Part shown: one piece after another, positions 58,336 through 64,000 of the stretch
Layout: each line of letters starts with the position of its first letter
Position numbering within the stretch: position 1 is the first letter of the stretch
Source of the DNA: an uncultured Litoreibacter sp.
GTDB taxonomy: Bacteria; Pseudomonadota; Alphaproteobacteria; Rhodobacterales; Rhodobacteraceae
Reading direction: 5' to 3'
Assembly: GCA_947492995.1 (NCBI GenBank)
Contig: CANLOU010000003.1
Coordinates: 620,001-684,000, forward strand
DNA: 64,000 nt
Position numbers and translations under genes: made by a program
The notes under the pieces: generated by a model
Seen by the model: the letters and a program-made list of their open reading frames with translations, nothing else
Database searches by the model: none
What the model was told of the DNA's origin: nothing

Positions 58336-60300
58336 ATGAGCCTGCCACCCGGATTTCTTGACGAGCTGAAGACCCGCACTTCCATCGCGCAGGTGGTGGG
58401 GCGCAAGGTCGTGTGGGACGCGCGCAAATCCCAGCCCGGCAAGGGCGACATGTGGGCGCCATGCCCGTTCCATCAGGAAAAATCCGCCTCCTTCCACGTC
58501 GACGACAAGAAGGGCTATTACTACTGCTTCGGCTGCCACGCCAAGGGCGACGCGCTGGGCTTCATCAAGGAGACCGAGAATGTCTCTTTCATGGAAGCCG
58601 TGGAAATCATGGCCCGCGAATGCGGCATGACCATGCCCGCCCGCGACCCCAAGGCCCAAGAAAAGCAGGACCGCCGCGCGGAATTGGCCGACGTCATGGA
58701 AAAGGCCGTGCAGTTCTTCAAGCTGCAGCTGAAAACCAACCAAGGCACCGCCGCCCGCGAATATCTCGCGGGCCGCCAGTTGAACGAGCAGGCGCTGGAC
58801 CGCTGGGAAATCGGCTTTGCGCCGGATGGCTGGCAGAACTTGTGGGACCATCTGACGGGCAAGAACGTCAAGGAGGATCAAATCCTCGCCGCAGGCCTCG
58901 CCAAGGCGTCCACCAAAGGCAAGAAGCCCTATGACACGTTCCGCAACCGGATCATGTACCCGATCCGCGACGCGCGGGGGCGCTGCATCGCGTTTGGCGG
59001 TCGGGCGATGGACCCCAATGACAACGCCAAATACCTGAACTCGCCCGAGACCGAACTGTTCGACAAAGGCCGCTCTCTCTACAACCACGGCCCCGCCCGT
59101 GAAGCGTGCGGCAAAGGCGCGCCGCTGATCGTGGCCGAGGGCTATATGGACGTCATTGCGCTGTCTGAGGCAGGCTTCGGCGCAACCGTCGCCCCCCTAG
59201 GCACCGCCGTGACCGAGATGCAGCTGCAAATGCTCTGGCGCATCGCGCCCGAGCCGATCATCACGCTCGATGGTGACACGGCAGGCCAACGCGCAGCATT
59301 GCGATTGATCGACCTCGCGCTGCCGCTGATTGGCCCCGGCCAGTCGCTGCGCTTCTGTGTTCTGCCCGAGGGCCTTGATCCTGACGATCTGCTCAAGGAC
59401 CAAGGGGCAGGGGCCATGCGTGACCTGGTGCAAAACGCCAAGCCGCTGGTGCATCTGCTGTGGCAACGCGAAACCGATGGCGTGGTACTCGACAGCCCCG
59501 AACGCAGGGCCGCGCTGGATCAGTCGCTGCGGGCTGCCTTGAACAAGATCACCGACGCGGGCCTGCGCAACCACTACGCCGCCGAAATCAAATATCTCCG
59601 CTCAGAACTTTTCGCCGCTCAACGCCCCCAGCGGGAACAAGGCGGGTGGCAGAAGGGCAACAGTGGAAACTGGACCAAATCGGGCAAGGGCAAATTTGCA
59701 AACAAGGGCGTCGCGGTCCCCTCCACCAAGAACTCGCTGCTGGCCCAAAGCACCGATGTGGAGGAACGGGTGCGCGAGGCGGTGATCCTTGCCATCCTCG
59801 TGAACCACCCGAAGCTCATCAACGACTTCCTGTCTGATCTGGAAATTCTTGACTTGCACGGTCCCGACCACCGCGCCCTGATTCAAGGCCTGCTGCGCCA
59901 TGTCGAGGAAACCGACCGCGAGGTGTTGCGTAAAATTTTAGAGGCCGAACTGGGCCCCGCGCCCCTTGAAAAGCTGTATTCTCTGCGCCATGTGCAAACT
60001 GTTCCTGCCACCAGAAGTGGCGCGGATGACGACCTTACCCGAATGACACTGGCAGAGGAGCTGGCCAAACTTGAAGCGCGGCGTGGTGTGCAGCGCGAGG
60101 TGGCTGATGCCGTTGAAGACCTTGCAGGCGTGGCCGATGAGGGGCTGACTTGGCGCGTCGGACAGGCGGCCGGAGCCCGCGAAGCGGCGGACCGGAAAAG
60201 CATGACCGACGAAGATAGTGACGGCGAGGATCGGGGCGCTATGTCCCAGTATCTGCAAAGTCTCATCGATGGTGAGATTTGGGTAAAGAAACGGAAATAA
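58336..60300 (+). CDS. dnaG: DNA primase
   Basis: 654 residues. CHC2 zinc finger with C43, H46, C64 and C67 (PCPFHQEKSASFHVDDKKGYYYCFGCHAKGD), the central RNA-polymerase domain with NRIMYPIRDARGRCIAFGGRAM, TOPRIM motif VAEGYMDVIALSEAGF (about 264-279) and the DGDTAGQRAALR metal site. The C-terminal helicase-binding domain is present in an alphaproteobacterial form. dnaG directly before rpoD is the usual alphaproteobacterial order, lacking rpsU. Confidence 0.97.
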   Translation: MSLPPGFLDELKTRTSIAQVVGRKVVWDARKSQPGKGDMWAPCPFHQEKSASFHVDDKKGYYYCFGCHAKGDALGFIKETENVSFMEAVEIMARECGMTMPARDPKAQEKQDRRAELADVMEKAVQFFKLQLKTNQGTAAREYLAGRQLNEQALDRWEIGFAPDGWQNLWDHLTGKNVKEDQILAAGLAKASTKGKKPYDTFRNRIMYPIRDARGRCIAFGGRAMDPNDNAKYLNSPETELFDKGRSLYNHGPAREACGKGAPLIVAEGYMDVIALSEAGFGATVAPLGTAVTEMQLQMLWRIAPEPIITLDGDTAGQRAALRLIDLALPLIGPGQSLRFCVLPEGLDPDDLLKDQGAGAMRDLVQNAKPLVHLLWQRETDGVVLDSPERRAALDQSLRAALNKITDAGLRNHYAAEIKYLRSELFAAQRPQREQGGWQKGNSGNWTKSGKGKFANKGVAVPSTKNSLLAQSTDVEERVREAVILAILVNHPKLINDFLSDLEILDLHGPDHRALIQGLLRHVEETDREVLRKILEAELGPAPLEKLYSLRHVQTVPATRSGADDDLTRMTLAEELAKLEARRGVQREVADAVEDLAGVADEGLTWRVGQAAGAREAADRKSMTDEDSDGEDRGAMSQYLQSLIDGEIWVKKRK

Positions 60301-60321
60301 GACTGTTCGGGAAACCGACGT

Positions 60322-60374
60322 GCGAATCACTCTGATTCGCGATATTGATTCGGTAACGAATCAGTACGAATCAC
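60322..60374. promoter_or_regulatory. five clustered GANTC sites before rpoD
   Basis: GANTC words stand at 60324, 60334, 60347, 60358 and 60368. The first two form a hairpin (GCGAATCA-CTC-TGATTCGC), the next two another (TGATTCG-GTAA-CGAATCA). GANTC is methylated by CcrM in alphaproteobacteria, and promoters with methylated GANTC recruit GcrA. The cluster lies 45 to 95 bp before the rpoD start. Confidence 0.75.
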
Positions 60375-60418
60375 TTTAGCGAGCCGTAGCCACACATCGC
60401 GTTAGCAGGAGCATTTAC

Positions 60419-62395
60419 ATGGCCCCCAAAGACACAGACGACCAGAAACAGGAACGCGAGGACACCGCTGCCGGTCTCGACATGAGCCAGGCCGCCGTCA
60501 AAAAGATGATCGGCGAAGCGCGACAGCGCGGCTACATCACCTATGACCAGCTGAACCAGGTTCTGCCGCCCGAACAGGTGGCCTCTGAGCAAATCGAAGA
60601 CGTCATGTCGATGCTGTCGGAAATGGGCATCAACATTATCGAAGAAGAAGAAGCCGAAGATGACAGCTCGAAAGAGCTGGTAACCAAAGAGGGCGCGAAA
60701 GAAATCGTGCTCGCAGGGTCCAACACCGAAGCGCTGGACCGCACCGACGATCCCGTCCGCATGTATCTGCGCGAAATGGGCTCGGTCGAGCTGCTGTCGC
60801 GCGAAGGCGAAATTGCGATTGCCAAGCGCATCGAGGCGGGCCGCAAGACCATGATCGAAGGGCTGTGCGAAAGCCCGCTGACTTTCCAGGCGATCACCAT
60901 CTGGCGTGACGAGCTGTTGTCCGAAGACATTCTGCTGCGCGACGTTATTGATCTGGAAACCACCTTTGGCGACCAGCTGGAGGAAGACAGCGAAGAAGAA
61001 AACGTCGTCGCCGCCCCTGGTGCCGAGAAGGCTGAGGGGGCCAAGGAAGAAAAGCAGGAACTCGACGCCGACGGCAACCCGATTGCCAGCGACGACGATG
61101 ATGACGACGAGGACGAACAAGCCAACCTGTCGCTCGCCGCGATGGAAGCCGCGTTGAAGCCGCGCGTGCTGGAAACCTTGGACATTATCGCGGGCGACTA
61201 CGAAAAGCTGGCAGAGATGCAGGATCTGCGGATCTCTGCCGCCATCAACCACGACGACACGTTCTCCAAGAAAGAAGAGACCGCGTATCAAAAGCTGCGT
61301 CAGGAAATCGTTGATCTGGTCAACTCGATGCACCTGCATAACAACCGGATTGAAGCGCTGATCGACCAGCTTTACGGCATCAACCGCCGCATCATGTCCA
61401 TCGACGGCTCCATGGTGAAGCTGGCCGACCAAGCCCGCATCAACCGCCGCGAGTTCATCGACGAATATCGCGGCTACGAGCTGGACCCCGGCTGGGTCGA
61501 CCGCATCTCGGAAAAGACCGGCCGTGGCTGGGTCGCGCTCATCGAAAAATCCCGCGAAAAGGTCGACGACCTGCGCGCTGAAATGGCGCAAGTTGGCCAA
61601 TACGTTGGCGTCGATATCACCGAATTCCGCCGCATCGTCGCGCAAGTGCAGAAGGGCGAGAAAGAAGCCCGCCAGGCCAAGAAGGAAATGGTCGAAGCCA
61701 ACCTGCGCCTCGTCATCTCGATCGCCAAGAAATACACGAACCGTGGCCTGCAATTCCTTGATCTCATTCAGGAAGGCAATATCGGCCTGATGAAGGCCGT
61801 GGACAAGTTTGAATACCGTCGCGGCTATAAGTTCTCCACCTATGCGACGTGGTGGATCCGTCAGGCGATCACCCGCTCTATCGCCGATCAGGCCCGCACG
61901 ATCCGTATTCCGGTCCACATGATCGAGACAATCAACAAGCTGGTCCGCACCGGTCGCCAGATGCTGCATGAAATTGGCCGCGAGCCCACCCCCGAGGAAT
62001 TGGCAGAGAAGCTGCAAATGCCGTTGGAAAAGGTCCGCAAGGTGATGAAAATCGCCAAGGAGCCGATCTCCCTTGAGACGCCCATCGGCGACGAGGAAGA
62101 CAGCCAGCTTGGCGATTTCATCGAGGACAAGAACGCGGTGCTGCCGCTGGACTCGGCCATTCAGGAGAACCTGAAAGAGACCACAACCCGCGTGCTGGCC
62201 TCGCTCACGCCCCGCGAGGAACGCGTGTTGCGCATGCGCTTCGGGATCGGCATGAACACCGACCACACGCTTGAAGAGGTCGGCCAGCAGTTCTCGGTCA
62301 CCCGCGAACGCATCCGCCAAATCGAAGCCAAGGCGCTGCGCAAGCTTAAGCACCCAAGCCGGTCGCGCAAACTGCGCAGCTTCCTGGATCAGTAG
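60419..62395 (+). CDS. rpoD: RNA polymerase sigma factor RpoD
   Basis: 658 residues. Region 1.1 (about 12-90), the acidic non-conserved region (about 180-240, with a run of Asp/Glu), region 2 ([81 protein letters not shown]), region 3 and region 4 with the -35 recognition helix ([42 protein letters not shown]). Housekeeping sigma-70. GAGCA precedes the ATG. The GANTC cluster upstream implies cell-cycle input. The GcrA-interacting region 2 is intact. Confidence 0.98.
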   Translation: MAPKDTDDQKQEREDTAAGLDMSQAAVKKMIGEARQRGYITYDQLNQVLPPEQVASEQIEDVMSMLSEMGINIIEEEEAEDDSSKELVTKEGAKEIVLAGSNTEALDRTDDPVRMYLREMGSVELLSREGEIAIAKRIEAGRKTMIEGLCESPLTFQAITIWRDELLSEDILLRDVIDLETTFGDQLEEDSEEENVVAAPGAEKAEGAKEEKQELDADGNPIASDDDDDDEDEQANLSLAAMEAALKPRVLETLDIIAGDYEKLAEMQDLRISAAINHDDTFSKKEETAYQKLRQEIVDLVNSMHLHNNRIEALIDQLYGINRRIMSIDGSMVKLADQARINRREFIDEYRGYELDPGWVDRISEKTGRGWVALIEKSREKVDDLRAEMAQVGQYVGVDITEFRRIVAQVQKGEKEARQAKKEMVEANLRLVISIAKKYTNRGLQFLDLIQEGNIGLMKAVDKFEYRRGYKFSTYATWWIRQAITRSIADQARTIRIPVHMIETINKLVRTGRQMLHEIGREPTPEELAEKLQMPLEKVRKVMKIAKEPISLETPIGDEEDSQLGDFIEDKNAVLPLDSAIQENLKETTTRVLASLTPREERVLRMRFGIGMNTDHTLEEVGQQFSVTRERIRQIEAKALRKLKHPSRSRKLRSFLDQ

Positions 62396-62422
62396 TCAGA
62401 AACCACGACGCGAACGATATGC

Positions 62423-62449
62423 ACGTCCCGGTCAGATTGGCCGGGACGT
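62423..62449 (+). terminator. rpoD terminator
   Basis: ACGTCCCGG-TCAGATTGG-CCGGGACGT, a 9-bp GC-rich stem, followed by TTGCTATTTTGG. Confidence 0.75.
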
Positions 62450-62591
62450 TTGCTATTTTGGCGGTGTGACCTCACGGGTCTTCACAATCAGAACAGATTC
62501 CTGCGAAACGCGGGGTGAGCCATGGGACTTTTCGTGGGGCGTCCCTAGGTATCCGCCCAGACCACCCTTAATTCTACGCAGGACCTTCTCT

Positions 62592-63032
62592 ATGACCTCC
62601 ACGACCTCAGTAACCTATGGCCTTTTCGCAACCCGCGTGACGCTCTTCATCTTTATGGCGATGTGGGCATTGCTCAAAATCACGACGCCTGGCTCCTACG
62701 GCGTCAGCGAGAACGGAGCTGGTATTTTTGGCAATTTCTACGGTGTCAGCCTTGGCCAGACCGTCGTCATTATGACAGGTGTGGCACAGGTTGCCTTCCT
62801 GCTGGCCTTTGTCGCCGGGTTTGCGAAATTTGTGACCACGGGTGGCGTCTTGCTGATGAACGCCGTGACGCTTTTGGTGTCCCTGCCGCAGATTGTTCCG
62901 GCGGTTGCCGGCGGGGGAAACATGTTGTTTGTCGCCTCTTTGCCGGTCTTTGGTGCCTCCCTCATGCTGTTCCTCGCGCGGGAGCATGACACGTTCCTGA
63001 GCGTCGGAACTCAAAAAGTGAGCACAGCCTAA
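62592..63032 (+). CDS. small four-helix membrane protein
   Basis: 146 residues with four hydrophobic helices (YGLFATRVTLFIFMAMWALLKI; TVVIMTGVAQVAFLLAFVAGFAKFV; GGVLLMNAVTLLVSLPQIV; MLFVASLPVFGASLMLFLA). The pattern is like small DoxX-type membrane proteins, but no sure family is named. The start at 62592 is taken because the longer open frame would overlap rpoD. AGGACC lies upstream. Confidence 0.75.
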   Translation: MTSTTSVTYGLFATRVTLFIFMAMWALLKITTPGSYGVSENGAGIFGNFYGVSLGQTVVIMTGVAQVAFLLAFVAGFAKFVTTGGVLLMNAVTLLVSLPQIVPAVAGGGNMLFVASLPVFGASLMLFLAREHDTFLSVGTQKVSTA

Positions 63033-63189
63033 CCTCGGCTGACTTGCCCGCGCGGCGTGTTCTGCGCAGGCACATTCAGGTCAATACATCGACTTGACGC
63101 AGCTCTCTGACCGGTTCACCATTCTCAGCCGTGGCGCCCAAACGGCACGGAATGAGGCCATTTAGAAAACCCCATCGGAAGCTATAGCT

Positions 63190-63465
63190 ATGTCCCTTCT
63201 GTCAAAACTCTTCGGCGGCGCGAAAGCCACTGAGACCGCCGCGAAAGGTGAGGACTATCAAGGCTTCACGATTACGCCTGCGCCGATGAAAGAGGGCTCC
63301 AAATATCGTATCTGCGCCGAGATCGGGAAAGAGGTCGACGGTGAAACCCTTACTCATACGCTGGTGCGGGCTGATGTGTTGGACGGGTTCGATGACGCGG
63401 TTGAGGCCTCAATACGCAAAGCCAAGCAGGTCATTGACGAGCAGGGCGAGCGCCTGTTCCGCTAG
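63190..63465 (+). CDS. HlyU family protein
   Basis: 91 residues: MSLLSKLFGGAKATETAAKGEDYQGFTITPAPMKEGSKYRICAEIGKEVDGETLTHTLVRADVLDGFDDAVEASIRKAKQVIDEQGERLF. The body matches PF10115 (HlyU), with YQGFTI.P.P..EG.QYR..G.I.K..DGE..EH.FIRAD as its usual pattern. The family is named transcriptional activator from Vibrio annotation, yet this small domain lacks a helix-turn-helix, so the regulator label should be treated with care. Confidence 0.82.
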   Translation: MSLLSKLFGGAKATETAAKGEDYQGFTITPAPMKEGSKYRICAEIGKEVDGETLTHTLVRADVLDGFDDAVEASIRKAKQVIDEQGERLFR

Positions 63466-63539
63466 GCGTCAGATTTCAAAAATTTTGGAATTTTCTGATC
63501 TTCTGCTAGCCTCCCGCTGTTACAAGGTCGGAGGCACAA

Positions 63540-64000
63540 ATGCGCATTTTGAAATGGGGTCTTGGCGGCATCGCCGTCTTGATCGTCGTCCTTGTCGCCG
63601 TGGGCATGCTGTTGCCACGACAAGTCACCGTCGCACGCAGCATCGAGATTGACGCGCCCGCGGCGGCGATATTTCCGTATATCAACTCGCTCAAGGCCAT
63701 GGGCGATTGGTCGCCTTGGCTTGAGCGCGATCCGAACGTTCAGGTGAGCTTCAACGAGATCGAGGCCGGTGAAGGCGCCAAGATGCAGTGGCAATCCGAG
63801 CAACGCGATGTGGGCAGCGGCCAGCAAGAGATCACAGAATCCAAGCTGAACGAGGCCGTGGTCACCGCACTTGATTTTGGCGAGATGGGCGTGGCGGAAG
63901 CGAAGCTGACCCTCACCGAAGCCGAAGGCCAAACGGAGGTCACTTGGACCCTCGACACCGATATGGGCGCGGGGCCGGTGGGCCGCTGGTTCGGACTGAT
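63540..64000 (+). CDS. SRPBCC family protein, 5' part
   Basis: 153 codons visible; the gene runs off the right edge. A signal anchor (MRILKWGLGGIAVLIVVLVAVGMLLP) is followed by RQVTVARSIEIDAPAAAIFPYINSLKAMGDWSPWLERDPNVQ, the start of a START/SRPBCC (polyketide cyclase-like) domain, with GAKMQWQSEQRDVGSGQQEITESK and VTWTLDTDMG as later strands. Such proteins bind hydrophobic ligands. GGAGG is six bases before the ATG. Confidence 0.85.
   Translation, partial: MRILKWGLGGIAVLIVVLVAVGMLLPRQVTVARSIEIDAPAAAIFPYINSLKAMGDWSPWLERDPNVQVSFNEIEAGEGAKMQWQSEQRDVGSGQQEITESKLNEAVVTALDFGEMGVAEAKLTLTEAEGQTEVTWTLDTDMGAGPVGRWFGL

Noticed and set aside
60371-62353. 660-codon open frame antisense to rpoD
   Set aside because: Same cause. 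The translation is a His/Leu/Asp/Gly mirror of sigma-70 codons without domain features.

Overview
The window reads as chromosome of an alphaproteobacterium of the Rhodobacterales (marine Roseobacter type). The grounds are high GC with alphaproteobacterial gene order (dnaG directly before rpoD), a GcrA cell-cycle regulator, a heterotetrameric sarcosine oxidase operon, lone form II CoxL-like protein, GANTC and TTAA-N7-TTAA motifs of the CcrM/GcrA/CtrA circuit, and conserved small Rhodobacterales proteins. No rRNA, tRNA, CRISPR array or insertion sequence was seen. All identifications rest on reading the translated sequence, not on database searches.

Layout. 1-1175: 5' part of an RTX calcium-binding protein gene with a possible leader peptide. 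1176-1652: non-coding, with an array of four perfect 20-bp palindromes. 1653-10163: gcrA, argD-argF, an RraA-like protein, a fasciclin protein, a thioesterase, divergent metF/metR with a MetR box, DUF2585 and an EamA permease. 10283-16724: inositol phosphatase, YgfZ, a glycosyltransferase, two PLP aminotransferases, small proteins and a crotonase. 16928-20098: valS with lineage-specific insertions. 20374-22029: an HD-domain protein and a PhyH dioxygenase, possibly an oxidative C-P cleavage pair. 22172-31081: DUF2235 hydrolase, CoxL-like protein, TerB, HrpB, DUF3108, MeaB. 31298-34129: rpmB, a copper-handling pair, a low-molecular-weight phosphatase and small secreted proteins. 34382-39497: accessory DNA on both sides of lepA, made of a Ser-Ala repeat protein and a low-GC two-gene operon (nucleotidyltransferase-like plus DUF262). 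39632-47363: small envelope proteins, a possible structured RNA, a lysozyme-like protein, hydrolase, pirin, dehydrogenases and a hairpin-packed intergenic region. 47699-50652: Tad pilus pseudopilin genes behind a triple CtrA-like motif. 50806-58303: soxB-D-A-G, split after soxB by two genes for secreted proteins. 58336-62395: dnaG and rpoD with five GANTC sites between them. 62592-64000: a membrane protein, an HlyU-like protein and the start of an SRPBCC protein.

How the parts connect. Sarcosine oxidase moves a one-carbon unit onto tetrahydrofolate, which MetF reduces for methionine synthesis under MetR. MeaB supports a B12-dependent mutase encoded elsewhere. GcrA acts with sigma-70 at GANTC-methylated promoters, and a GANTC cluster lies just before the sigma-70 gene. 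The strongest candidates for something undescribed are the NTase-like/DUF262 operon behind lepA, the structured RNA candidate near 40.6-40.9 kb and the palindrome arrays at gene ends.
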